Positions 5,856 to 12,414 of a DNA stretch of 12,414 nucleotides are shown one piece after another. The notes under the pieces were generated by a model, which ran no database searches, had not been told where the DNA came from, and was given only the letters and a program-made list of their open reading frames with translations. The DNA is taken from the NCBI GenBank assembly GCA_964510785.1, contig CAZECM010000090.1:1-12414 (forward strand), given 5' to 3'. The stretch is from JAAYZM01 sp964510785. Its GTDB lineage: Bacteria; Actinomycetota; Actinomycetes; Actinomycetales; Cellulomonadaceae. Both the position numbers and the translations under genes were made by a program. Within the stretch, counting starts at the first letter, position 1; the number at the start of each line of letters is the position of its first letter.

Positions 5856-6830
5856 ATGGATGATGCCCTCGCTGCGGTGCTTGCGCGTGCCAAAGAGCAG
5901 GATCACTGCATCACGACCCACGAGTGCGGCGAGCTCGGTCTCAGCCGCAAGCGGGTGACCTGGCTCGAGCGCCAAGGTCATTGGGTGAGGCTCCATCGAG
6001 GCGTCTACGTCGTGAAGTCGGGAACGCCGACCTGGCGGCAACGAGCCCGAGCGGCGCTCCTCTACGCGGGGCGCGGCGCTGCCTTGAGTCACAGCTCGGC
6101 GGGCTACGTGCGCGAGCTGGTCGACGATCCACCCCGCATCATCGAGGTGAGCATCCCCACGAGCCGGCGGGTGCGAGCGAGTCGCGGGATCCGCCTCGTG
6201 CGGCGAGAGCGTGTCCCGCCAGCGTTCGGGCGGCTCCGGGCGACGAGCCCCGAGCACACCGTGGTCGACCTGCTCGACCGGGCGATGACGATCGACGACG
6301 CGGTGGGCGTGATCACCCGCGCGTTCCGGCGCCGGGTGGCCCCCTGGGCCCTGCGCGAAGTCATCGCCGAGCGCACACGGGTCAGGCAGCGTCGGCTCGT
6401 GACCGACCTGCTCGCCGAGGCTGCAGCCGGCATCGAGTCCCCGCTCGAGCGCCGCTACCACCACGACGTCGAGCGGGCGCACGGGTTGCCGGCCGCGCAG
6501 CTGCAGGCCCGCACGGTGCTCGACGGCAAGTGGACCCGGGCCGACCGGCGATACCCCGGGCTCGCGGTCCGCGTCGAGCTCGACGGTCAGCTCGCGCACC
6601 CCGACGGACGCACCGACCGCGACACGTGGCGCGACAACGCCGCACTCGTGGAGTGCCTGGACCTCACGCTGCGGTACCGCTGGATTCATGTCGCCTCGAT
6701 GTCGTGCGAGACGGCGGCCCAGGTGGCGCTCGCCCTCCAGCGCAACGGCTGGACCGGCACCCCTCGCCCGTGCGGCCCGAGCTGCCGCCTCCCCGAACGC
6801 CTCGCGGCCTACCGACGCGCCTCGCCCTGA
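5856..6830 (+). CDS. AbiEi-type winged-helix protein with C-terminal Vsr/DUF559-like nuclease domain
   Basis: The 324-residue product belongs to an actinobacterial group often labelled type IV antitoxin AbiEi-like; its function is not established. The N-terminus (about 10-55) resembles the AbiEi winged helix, with ITTHECGELGLSRKRVTWLERQG and the wing GHWVRLHRGVYVV. A middle AbiEi-like region (about 60-175) contains ALSHSSAGYV and SPEHTVVDLLDR. The C-terminus (about 183-290) resembles Vsr/DUF559 endonucleases: ESPLERR (E184, E188), RADRRYPG (D230), VELDG (E241, D243), H248, DRDTWRDN and LRYRW. The acidic residues would suit a PD-(D/E)XK metal site. No AbiEii toxin gene is adjacent. The ATG at 5856 gives the best N-terminus; no clear ribosome site precedes it. 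Palindromic repeats flank both ends. Family placement is fairly sure; activity and partners are unknown. Confidence 0.85.
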   Translation: MDDALAAVLARAKEQDHCITTHECGELGLSRKRVTWLERQGHWVRLHRGVYVVKSGTPTWRQRARAALLYAGRGAALSHSSAGYVRELVDDPPRIIEVSIPTSRRVRASRGIRLVRRERVPPAFGRLRATSPEHTVVDLLDRAMTIDDAVGVITRAFRRRVAPWALREVIAERTRVRQRRLVTDLLAEAAAGIESPLERRYHHDVERAHGLPAAQLQARTVLDGKWTRADRRYPGLAVRVELDGQLAHPDGRTDRDTWRDNAALVECLDLTLRYRWIHVASMSCETAAQVALALQRNGWTGTPRPCGPSCRLPERLAAYRRASP

Positions 6831-6861
6831 CCACCCCCGACACGCGACGCGCACGCTTCCT

Positions 6862-6907
6862 CAAGGTGGAGCGTTGGTGCCCTCACAAGGCACAAACGCT
6901 CCACCTT
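6862..6907. repeat. Palindromic repeat, copy 2 (one mismatch in the stem)
   Basis: Arms at 6863-6881 and 6889-6907 pair at 18 of 19 positions (G6876 opposite A6894), around a 7-nt loop CTCACAA. The first 26 bases are identical to copy 1. The right arm differs by two bases (AGGCACA where copy 1 has GGGCACC), and both changes weaken the pairing. A shared CACGCT lies 4-6 nt upstream of each copy (5734-5739 and 6852-6857), so homology may extend slightly outward. It lies between the convergent stops of the AbiEi-like gene and gpmA, where it could also stop transcription from both sides. Confidence 0.88.
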
Positions 6908-6944
6908 CCGGTGATGGGCCGCGTCGGGGGTCGGCGTCGGCGGG

Positions 6945-7685
6945 TTACTTGCCTTGGTTGGCTACGGCTTCGATCGCGGCTGCGGCGGCGTCGGCGTCGA
7001 GGTAGCGGCCGCCCTTGACGGTGGGCTTCAGGGTGTCCTCCTCGAGCTCGTACACGAGCGGGATGCCCGTGGGGATGTTGAGCCCGGCGATCGTGTCGTC
7101 GTCGATGCCGTCGAGGTACTTCACGATCGCGCGGAGCGAGTTGCCGTGCGCGGCGACGAGCACCGTCTTGCCGGAGCGCAGGTCGGGCACGATCTCCTCG
7201 TGCCAGTACGGCAGGGCGCGCTCGAGCACGTCCTTGAGGCACTCGGAGCGCGGGATGGGCTCACCGGCGTAGCGGGGGTCGGCGTCCTGGGAGAACTCCG
7301 AGCCGAGCTCGATCGCGGGCGGCGGCACGTCGTAGGAGCGGCGCCATGCCATGAACTGCTCCTCGCCGTACTCGTCGCGGATCTGCTTCTTGTCCTTGCC
7401 CTGGAGCGCGCCGTAGTGGCGCTCGTTGAGTCGCCAGTGGCGCTTGACGTCGATCCAGTGGCGGTCCGCGGCGTCGAGCGCGAGGTTCGCGGTCATGATC
7501 GCGCGGCGCAGGAGCGAGGTGTGCAGGACGTCGGGGAGGATGCCCTCGGCGACGAGCAGCTCGCCGCCGCGCGACGCCTCGGCGACGCCCTTCTCGGACA
7601 GCGGGACGTCCACCCAGCCGGTGAACAGGTTCTTGGCATTCCATTCGCTCTCGCCGTGGCGGAGCAGCACGAGGGTGTAGGTCAT
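6945..7685 (-). CDS. gpmA: 2,3-bisphosphoglycerate-dependent phosphoglycerate mutase
   Basis: Interconverts 3-phosphoglycerate and 2-phosphoglycerate in glycolysis and gluconeogenesis, in the cytoplasm. The 246-residue protein has the usual family length. Signatures are LLRHGESEWN with the phosphohistidine H10, FTGWVDVPLSEKG, LNERHYGALQGKDK with the catalytic Glu, RRSYDVPPP, and AAHGNSLRAIVKYL with the second catalytic His. The frame could start six codons earlier at 7703, but the ATG at 7685-7683 (MTYTLVLLRHG) fits the family and has an AGGATA ribosome site five bases upstream. It lies 60 nt after the mshA stop on the same strand, a likely operon. In mycobacteria gpm1 lies between mshA and senX3-regX3, and the same order is kept here apart from the inserted AbiEi-like gene and phoU. 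Confidence 0.97.
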   Translation of the reverse strand: MTYTLVLLRHGESEWNAKNLFTGWVDVPLSEKGVAEASRGGELLVAEGILPDVLHTSLLRRAIMTANLALDAADRHWIDVKRHWRLNERHYGALQGKDKKQIRDEYGEEQFMAWRRSYDVPPPAIELGSEFSQDADPRYAGEPIPRSECLKDVLERALPYWHEEIVPDLRSGKTVLVAAHGNSLRAIVKYLDGIDDDTIAGLNIPTGIPLVYELEEDTLKPTVKGGRYLDADAAAAAIEAVANQGK

Positions 7686-7745
7686 GGGGTTATCCTGCCG
7701 CACGCCGCACCGGGACGCCCGGGACCTCCACCCCGTGGAAGGCCG

Positions 7746-9026
7746 CTAGAAGACGGACGCCACCGTCGCGGAGTTCAGGGCCGTGAGGGAGTAGACCTTG
7801 AGGATCTCCGCCGCAGCGACGTCCCACGAGAAGCGCTCACGGCGGGCCACGGCCTGGGCCGCGAGCGCCGCGTGGTGGGCGGGGTCGTGGAGCACCCGGT
7901 CGAGCGCGACCGCCCAGGCCCGTGGGTCGTGGTCCGGGACGAGGTGCCCCGTCACGCCGTCGACGACGACGGACCGCAGCCCCCCGACGGCGGCCGCCAC
8001 GACCGGTGTGCCCACCGCCTGCGCCTCTGCGGCCACGAGCCCGAACGACTCCGAGCGCGACGGCATCGCGACCACGTCGGCCGCCCGGTAGTAGTCCGCG
8101 AGCACCGCTTGCGGCGCGGCGGGCCGCAGCTCGAGGTGCTCTCGCACCCCGAGCACGTGGGCGAGGGCCTCGAGCTCGCGCGCCGCGGTGGGCCGGCCCG
8201 AGGGACCACCGACGACGACGACGAGCGGCGGCTCGACGCCCGCCTTGACGGACCGTGCCAGCTCGGCGAGCGCGTGGACGAGCACGTCCGTGCCCTTGAG
8301 CGGCTGGAGCCGCCCGGCGAACAGCACGATCTTGCGGTTCGGCAGTCCGAGCCGGGCCCGCGCCTCGACGCGGGAACCGGGCGTGAACGTCGCGAGGTCC
8401 ACGCCGGGAGCGACGACGTGCACGGCGGCCGGGTCGGCGTCGTACCCGTCGATGAGCACCTCGGCCTCCTCGGGCGTGCTCGCGACGAGCCCGTCCGCCG
8501 CCCGCACCACCTGCTCCTCGCCGATCACGCGGCCCGCCGGCTCCGGGGAGTCGCCCGGGGCGAGCGCGGCGTTCTTGACCTTCGCGAGGGTGTGCGCGGT
8601 GTGGACGAGCGGCACGCCCCAGCGCTCCGCCGCGAGGAAGCCGACCTGGCCCGAGAGCCAGTAGTGCGAGTGCACCACGTCGTACCGGCCCGGCGCGCCC
8701 GCAGCCTCGGTCCGCAGCACCCCCGCCGTGAACGCGCAGAGCTGGCCCGGCAGGTCCGTCTTGTCGAGCCCCTCGAAGGGGCCGGCCGCGACGTGCCGCA
8801 CGAGCACGCGCCCGTCCCCGTGGTCCAGCGAGGTGACCTCGGGCTGGCCGGAGCGGGTGGCGCGCGTGAAGATCTCGACCTGGGCGCCACGCCGCGCGAG
8901 GGCCCGCGAGAGCTCGGCGACGTAGACGTTCATACCGCCCGCGTCGCCCGTCCCCGGCTGGTCGAGCGGGGACGTGTGCACAGACAGCATCGCGACGCGC
9001 GGGGCGTCGGCAAAGAAGTTCACCAT
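7746..9026 (-). CDS. mshA: D-inositol-3-phosphate glycosyltransferase MshA
   Basis: Catalyses the first committed step of mycothiol synthesis, transferring GlcNAc from UDP-GlcNAc to inositol phosphate, in the cytoplasm. It is a GT4-family, GT-B-fold enzyme of 426 residues. The N-terminal domain carries the MshA hallmark HTSPLDQPGTGDAGGMN (about 17-33), DVVHSHYWLSGQVGFLA and HTAHTLAKVKN. The C-terminal domain has LFAGRLQPLKGTDVL and the GT4 EX7E motif in SESFGLVAAEAQAVGTPVV. The frame extends to a TTG at 9053; I chose the ATG at 9026 (MVNFFADAPRVAMLSVHTSP), with a modest GATGGA upstream. It lies 48 nt after the lactonase-family gene and 60 nt before gpmA on the same strand. The YbjN-like gene found between mshA and gpm in mycobacteria is absent here. 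Confidence 0.95.
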   Translation of the reverse strand: MVNFFADAPRVAMLSVHTSPLDQPGTGDAGGMNVYVAELSRALARRGAQVEIFTRATRSGQPEVTSLDHGDGRVLVRHVAAGPFEGLDKTDLPGQLCAFTAGVLRTEAAGAPGRYDVVHSHYWLSGQVGFLAAERWGVPLVHTAHTLAKVKNAALAPGDSPEPAGRVIGEEQVVRAADGLVASTPEEAEVLIDGYDADPAAVHVVAPGVDLATFTPGSRVEARARLGLPNRKIVLFAGRLQPLKGTDVLVHALAELARSVKAGVEPPLVVVVGGPSGRPTAARELEALAHVLGVREHLELRPAAPQAVLADYYRAADVVAMPSRSESFGLVAAEAQAVGTPVVAAAVGGLRSVVVDGVTGHLVPDHDPRAWAVALDRVLHDPAHHAALAAQAVARRERFSWDVAAAEILKVYSLTALNSATVASVF

Positions 9027-9074
9027 TCCATCATCTCGCGTCTTCGCGGACAACGACGCCCGGTATGACGGACC

Positions 9075-10178
9075 TCACACGCCGACGACGACGCACGCCG
9101 GGCCGGTGAGCCCCACGCTGCCCCGCCCGCCGTCGGGCCCGAGGATCTCGAGCGCGTGGTTGGTCTGCCCCGCGACGAGCACGAGGTCGCCGACGACGGC
9201 GAAGTGCCGCGGCCAGCCACCGAGCGGGTGGGTCGCCACCGGGGTGAGGGTGCCGTCGTCGGCCACGGCGAGCTCCTCGAGGCGGTTCTCCTCGCGCACG
9301 CCCACGAGCAGCCGGCCCCCGCTGAGCTCGACGTGCGAGGCGAGCACCCGGCGGCCGTCCTGGAACCAGCCGTGCTCGCCGCGCCGGGTCCCTCCCGCGA
9401 GCGAGACCACCTGGCGCGGGACGAGGCCTTCCGTCGAGCGTTCGAGGACGTGGACGGTCAGGTCGAGCTCGCCGACCACGTAGCAGTGACGCCCGTCAGC
9501 GGAGAAGGCCAGGTGCCGCGGCCCGGTGCCGGGCGGGAGCGCGGTGAGACCGGTGGCTTCCAGCACGCCGTCGGGCCGGACGGCGTAGTGGCGCAGGGCG
9601 TCGATGCCGAGATCTGCCACGACGACCTCGTCGCCGGGGGCTCCGCCGTCGGACAGCCCGCCGTCGGACCGCGCATCGTCGGACCGCGCATCGTCGGACC
9701 GCGGGCGCACCGCGACGAAGTGTGCGTGCGGCCCCTCCTGGCGCGAGAGGTCGGGGCCCGTGCCCTCGGCGCCGAGCACCTGGGCGGGGCCGGTCCCGAG
9801 GAGTGCGCCGTCGTCGTCGAGGGGGATCACGCCGAGGGTGCCGGAGGAGTAGTTGGCGACGTACAGCGTGCGCGCGTCCGGGGCGAGGGCGAGGTGGCAC
9901 GGGTCGGCGCCGCCCGAGGAGATCGTGGCGCGGGGGCGGAGCTCACCGTCGTCGATCTCGAAGGCCGTGACCGTGCCGTCGAGCTCCTCGCCGACGGCGT
10001 AGAGCCAGCGTCCGTTCGGGTGGCGGGCGAGGAAGGTGGGCGCCCGGGAGGTCGCGACCCGGCGGAGCCCCTCGACGGTCCCCGAGCCGAGGAGCGAAGC
10101 GCGCCAGATGCCCTCGCCGAGGCCCGCCGTCGTGCCCGCGCCCGCCGCGGGGAACGTACCGATCCAGAGCGTGTGCAT
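9075..10178 (-). CDS. Lactonase family protein (YkgG/Pgl-type seven-bladed beta-propeller)
   Basis: The family (PF10282) includes 6-phosphogluconolactonase Pgl and carboxymuconate-cycloisomerase-like propellers; the substrate here is unknown. The 367-residue protein has repeated propeller blades with family motifs: MHTLWIGTF at the start, ARHPNGRWLYAVGE, CHLALAPDARTLYVANYSSGTLGV, EGPHAHFV (PHAH at 150-153), GTGPRHLAFSADGRHCYVVGE and a closing GWPRHFAV. No signal peptide is seen, so it is probably cytoplasmic. Residues 160-179 are four pentads of the form (R/L)SD(D/G)(A/G), encoded by a 15-bp tandem repeat and probably a surface loop. The ATG at 10178 lies 12 nt after the xylR stop with AGGGTGG upstream, so the two are likely cotranscribed. 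A role in sugar-lactone hydrolysis beside xylose genes is only suggested by position. Confidence 0.85.
   Translation of the reverse strand: MHTLWIGTFPAAGAGTTAGLGEGIWRASLLGSGTVEGLRRVATSRAPTFLARHPNGRWLYAVGEELDGTVTAFEIDDGELRPRATISSGGADPCHLALAPDARTLYVANYSSGTLGVIPLDDDGALLGTGPAQVLGAEGTGPDLSRQEGPHAHFVAVRPRSDDARSDDARSDGGLSDGGAPGDEVVVADLGIDALRHYAVRPDGVLEATGLTALPPGTGPRHLAFSADGRHCYVVGELDLTVHVLERSTEGLVPRQVVSLAGGTRRGEHGWFQDGRRVLASHVELSGGRLLVGVREENRLEELAVADDGTLTPVATHPLGGWPRHFAVVGDLVLVAGQTNHALEILGPDGGRGSVGLTGPACVVVGV
9642..9702. repeat. 15-bp tandem repeat inside the lactonase-family gene
   Basis: Four head-to-tail 15-bp units on the plus strand: CCGCCGTCGGACAGC (9643-9657), CCGCCGTCGGACCGC (9658-9672), and two identical GCATCGTCGGACCGC (9673-9687, 9688-9702). 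All share CGTCGGAC. In the gene's minus-strand frame they encode RSDDA, RSDDA, RSDGG and LSDGG, so unit changes keep the frame. The identical last two units suggest recent duplication or slippage. Confidence 0.88.
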
Positions 10179-10190
10179 CGCGCCACCCTG

Positions 10191-11438
10191 TCAGAAGTCG
10201 GCGATCGCCGCCTGGACGTCCGCCACGAGAGCCCGCAGCACTGTGAGCGCGCCGCCCGTGAGTGCGGGATACGCGCCGGCGCGGGAGGGCGACACCGTGA
10301 CCTCGGCCCACGGCGCGCCGATGACGTGCACGCGCAAGCGCTCCTCGACGCCGGGACGCAGCCACTCGGCGAGCGGGGCGTAGATGCCGCCGAGCACGAC
10401 GTGGTCGAGGTCGAGCACGTTGACGGCGTTCGCCAGCCCGATGCCCAGCAGGCCACCGGCGCGCTCGAGCGCGGCCCGGGCGCGGCCGTCATCGACCTCC
10501 GCCGCGGCCGCGAGGCCCGCGACCCCGGCCGCGAGGTCGAGGCCCGCGGAGCGCATGAGCGCGTCCTGCCCCACGAGCTCCTCGAGGCGTCGCCCCGGCC
10601 CGCCCTCGACGGGGACGACGGTGTGGCCGAGCTCGCCGCTCCAGCCGTGCGAGCCGGCGAAGATCTCCCCGCCGAGCACCACGGCGGCGCCGACGCCGAC
10701 CTCGCCCGAGACGTACAGGAAGGACTCGGGACCGTCGCGGCGCGCGGCGGCCTCGGCTCGGGCGGCGAGGTTGGCCTCGTTGGCGAGCCACAGCTCGCGA
10801 GCGGCCACGGGATGGTCACCGACGAGCGCGACGACGTCCACGTCGCGCCACTGCAGGTTCGGGGCGATGCGCAGCGGCCCCGTGCGCCGGTCCACGAGTC
10901 CCGGCAGGGCGAGGCACGCTCCCGCGAACTGCGCGCCGAGCTCGTCGACGTGTGCGAGCGCCTCGTCCGCGAGCCCGAGGAGCACCGTGAGGGCGCGGGT
11001 GGGGTCGCCGCTGCGGAAGTCGTCCTCGTGCACCCGCTCGAAGACGGTCTCGCCCGCGAGGTCGACCGCCCGGACGGCCGCGTAGTCCACGTTGATCTCG
11101 AGGCCGAGGGCGATCACGGTCCCGCGCGCCGGGACGAGCGGCACGGCGGGACGCCCGGCCCCGATGCCCGCAACGGGCTCGAGCTCGGCGACGAGCCGCG
11201 CGTCGATCAGGCGGTCCACGAGGGAGGAGACGGTGCCACGGGTCAGTCCCGTGTCGGCGGCGATGCGGGCGCGGGAGACGGCGTCGGTGGCCGTGACGAT
11301 GCGCTCGAGCACGATCGCGAGGTTGTGCTCGCGCAGCGTCCCCTGCCTCGCGCCGGTGCGGCGTTCGGGTGCACTGTCGGGGTGCGGCCGGGGGGCAGCC
11401 AGACGCCCGCGCCGGTGGTGCGGATCTTCGGTCGCCAT
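10191..11438 (-). CDS. xylR: ROK-family transcriptional repressor, probably XylR
   Basis: Likely sugar-responsive DNA-binding repressor of the divergent xylA. The 415-residue protein has a Pro/Arg-rich extension (1-33), a winged helix-turn-helix (about 36-85; SRARIAADTGLTRGTVSSLVDRL) and a ROK sugar-binding domain (about 105-410) with SGEVGVGAAVVLGGEIFAG and SGELGHTVV (GELGH at 268-272). Kinase features are missing: the catalytic NDAN is NEAN (220-223), there is no DxGxT ATP loop, and the ROK Cys zinc motif after GELGH is replaced by VPVEGGPGRRLEELVG. This fits a regulator rather than a kinase. The ATG at 11438 lies six bases after TAGGGT, so translation may be leaderless. The name rests on adjacency to xylA. 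The lactonase-family gene follows after 12 nt. Confidence 0.88.
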   Translation of the reverse strand: MATEDPHHRRGRLAAPRPHPDSAPERRTGARQGTLREHNLAIVLERIVTATDAVSRARIAADTGLTRGTVSSLVDRLIDARLVAELEPVAGIGAGRPAVPLVPARGTVIALGLEINVDYAAVRAVDLAGETVFERVHEDDFRSGDPTRALTVLLGLADEALAHVDELGAQFAGACLALPGLVDRRTGPLRIAPNLQWRDVDVVALVGDHPVAARELWLANEANLAARAEAAARRDGPESFLYVSGEVGVGAAVVLGGEIFAGSHGWSGELGHTVVPVEGGPGRRLEELVGQDALMRSAGLDLAAGVAGLAAAAEVDDGRARAALERAGGLLGIGLANAVNVLDLDHVVLGGIYAPLAEWLRPGVEERLRVHVIGAPWAEVTVSPSRAGAYPALTGGALTVLRALVADVQAAIADF

Positions 11439-11441
11439 GAC

Positions 11442-11470
11442 TTGACCCTAGCGCGACTCAGGGATAAGTT
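11442..11470 (+). promoter_or_regulatory. xylA promoter (-35 TTGACC, 17-nt spacer, -10 TAAGTT)
   Basis: TTGACC at 11442-11447 and TAAGTT at 11465-11470 are separated by exactly 17 bases, a near-consensus housekeeping promoter pointing to xylA. The start point would fall near 11476-11478, giving a leader of about 30 nt that contains the ribosome site GAGGAGAG (11493-11500). Confidence 0.75.
11445..11450 (-). promoter_or_regulatory. Candidate leaderless -10 element of xylR
   Basis: On the minus strand TAGGGT is followed by six bases (CAAGTC) and then the xylR ATG, the same layout as at senX3. The element overlaps the xylA -35 on the opposite strand, so the two polymerase sites would exclude each other. 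No good -35 is seen. Confidence 0.45.
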
Positions 11471-11485
11471 CGTTCATACAACAAA
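11469..11485. promoter_or_regulatory. Candidate XylR (ROK) operator over the xylA start point
   Basis: TTCGTT (11469-11474), spacer CATAC, AACAAA (11480-11485): an inverted repeat with five of six arm positions complementary. Its AT-rich TT.GTT...AAC.AA form is similar to operators bound by ROK-family regulators. It begins in the -10 and covers the expected xylA start point, where a bound repressor would block transcription. Assignment to XylR is inferred. Confidence 0.6.
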
Positions 11486-11505
11486 TCTCGACGAGGAGAG
11501 TTCTC

Positions 11506-12414
11506 ATGGTTCGCACACCCACCCCCGCTGACAGGTTCTCCTTCGGTCTGTGGACCGTCGGCTGGAACGCCCAGGACCCCTTCGGTGCCGCGACACGGCC
11601 GTGGCTCGACCCGGTGGAGTCCGTCCACAAGCTCGCCGAGCTCGGCGCCGCGCACGTCACGTTCCACGACGACGACGTCGTCCCGTTCGGCTCCGACGCC
11701 GCCGAGCGCGACCGCATCCTCGCCCGCTTCCGCCAGGCGCTCGCCGACACGGGCCTCACGGTCGAGATGGTCACGACCAACACCTTCGCCCACCCGATCT
11801 TCAAGGACGGCGCGTTCACCTCGAACAACCGCGACGTACGCCGGTACGCGCTGCGCAAGATCCTGCGCAACGTCGACCTCGCCGCCGAGCTCGAGGCCGA
11901 CACCTTCGTCATGTGGGGCGGCCGCGAGGGCGCGGAGTACGACGCGTCGAAGGACCTCTACGCCGCGCACCAGGCCTACGCCGACGGCATCGACACCGTC
12001 GCCGGCTACATCAAGGAGAAGGGCTACGGCTTGCGCATCGCGCTCGAGCCCAAGCCCAACGAGCCGCGCGGCGACATCCTGCTGCCGACGATCGGCCACG
12101 CGCTCGGCCTCATCGCGAAGCTCGAGCACGGCGACATCGTGGGCCTCAACCCCGAGACGGGCCACGAGCAGATGGCGGGCCTGAACTACACGACCGGCCT
12201 CGCGCAGGCGCTGTGGGCCGAGAAGCTCTTCCACATCGACCTCAACGGCCAGCGCGGCATCAAGTACGACCAGGACCTCGTGTTCGGGCACGGCGACCTG
12301 TTCTCCGCCTTCGCGACCGTGGACCTGCTCGAGAACGGCTTCCCGAGCGGCGGGCCCAAGTACACCGGCCCGGTCCACTTCGACTACAAGCCCTCGCGCA
12401 CCGAGGACTTCGAC
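11506..12414 (+). CDS. xylA: Xylose isomerase, 3' end beyond the window
   Basis: Isomerises D-xylose to D-xylulose (and D-glucose to D-fructose in vitro), the first step of bacterial xylose catabolism, in the cytoplasm; a metal-dependent TIM barrel. The window holds 303 codons of an enzyme usually near 390-395 residues. Catalytic residues fall at the positions known in Streptomyces enzymes: H54 and D57 (FHDDD), E181 and K183 (EPKPNEPRGD), E217 and H220 (NPETGHEQM), D245 (HIDLNGQ), D255 and D257 (KYDQD). The last metal Asp is D293 in HFDYKPSR, shifted by six residues because of the NGFPSGGPKYTGP insertion typical of Arthrobacter-type enzymes. The ATG at 11506 follows GAGGAGAG at 11493-11500. 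Divergent xylR and the operator at 11469-11485 suggest xylose-inducible expression. Confidence 0.97.
   Translation, partial: MVRTPTPADRFSFGLWTVGWNAQDPFGAATRPWLDPVESVHKLAELGAAHVTFHDDDVVPFGSDAAERDRILARFRQALADTGLTVEMVTTNTFAHPIFKDGAFTSNNRDVRRYALRKILRNVDLAAELEADTFVMWGGREGAEYDASKDLYAAHQAYADGIDTVAGYIKEKGYGLRIALEPKPNEPRGDILLPTIGHALGLIAKLEHGDIVGLNPETGHEQMAGLNYTTGLAQALWAEKLFHIDLNGQRGIKYDQDLVFGHGDLFSAFATVDLLENGFPSGGPKYTGPVHFDYKPSRTEDFD

Larger units (their letters stand above)
5746..6907. other. Repeat-bracketed unit containing the AbiEi/nuclease-like gene
   Basis: The interval runs from the outer edge of palindrome copy 1 to the outer edge of copy 2 and contains one complete gene. The two copies share 44 of 46 aligned bases and the same asymmetric CTCACA centre, so they are direct copies of one element. 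No target-site duplication is seen beside the outer edges (ATTCA on the left, CCGGT on the right). No transposase is present. Calling it a unit, possibly mobile, is an inference. Confidence 0.35.

Noticed and set aside
6862..6907. Palindrome copy 2 as a simple bidirectional terminator of convergent genes
   Set aside because: A terminator role is possible, but the near-identity with copy 1, including loop and upstream bases, shows a repeated element, so it is not annotated only as a terminator.
9015..9026. AGTTCACC-like PHO unit at the mshA start
   Set aside because: A single unit without an in-phase partner, lying on the opposite strand over the start codon; one GTTCACC match is expected by chance.
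6954..9068. 704-codon plus-strand frame opposite gpmA and mshA
   Set aside because: Shadow of two clearly coding minus-strand genes; no motif and no ribosome site.
9156..11531. 791-codon plus-strand frame opposite the lactonase gene and xylR
   Set aside because: Antisense shadow with biased composition; it also crosses the xylR-xylA promoter region and the xylA start.

Overview
The window looks like chromosomal DNA from a high-GC actinobacterium. The supports are GC-rich codon use throughout, an mshA gene (mycothiol synthesis is an actinobacterial trait), phosphate control by SenX3-RegX3 with 11-bp PHO-box repeats, and an Arthrobacter-type xylose isomerase. A Micrococcales member, perhaps near Cellulomonadaceae, is my inference; no rRNA or other phylogenetic marker is present.

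Left part (1-5700): a phosphate-starvation locus. On the minus strand, in order of transcription, lie senX3 (sensor kinase), regX3 (response regulator), pstS (lipoprotein phosphate binder), pstC and pstA (permeases; pstA runs off the left edge and pstB is presumably beyond it). phoU is divergent, on the plus strand. Two clusters of 11-bp PHO-box units, one upstream of pstS and one between senX3 and phoU, fit RegX3 control of the whole set. A 19-bp hairpin lies between pstS and pstC and probably keeps permease expression below that of the binding protein.

Middle (5701-6944): phoU is followed by a run of 13 C and a 10-N assembly gap, then an orphan gene with an AbiEi-type winged-helix N-terminus and a Vsr/DUF559-like nuclease C-terminus. 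This gene is bracketed by two near-identical 46-47-nt palindromic repeats in the same orientation. It sits between gpmA and phoU/senX3/regX3, a neighbourhood conserved in many actinobacteria, and so looks like cargo. It is the best candidate here for an undescribed system.

Right part (6945-12414): on the minus strand lie xylR (ROK-type repressor), a beta-propeller lactonase-family gene, mshA (first mycothiol glycosyltransferase) and gpmA (glycolytic phosphoglycerate mutase). Divergent from xylR on the plus strand is xylA, cut by the right edge. The 67-nt xylR-xylA gap holds a well-formed xylA promoter (TTGACC, 17-nt spacer, TAAGTT), an inverted-repeat operator candidate over its start point, and a leaderless-looking xylR promoter overlapping the xylA -35. 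Two coding regions (the senX3 tail and the lactonase) carry in-frame 15-bp tandem repeats.

No tRNA, rRNA, CRISPR, IS transposase or origin was seen. No stretch longer than about 160 bases lacks a gene; the longest gap is 5701-5855.
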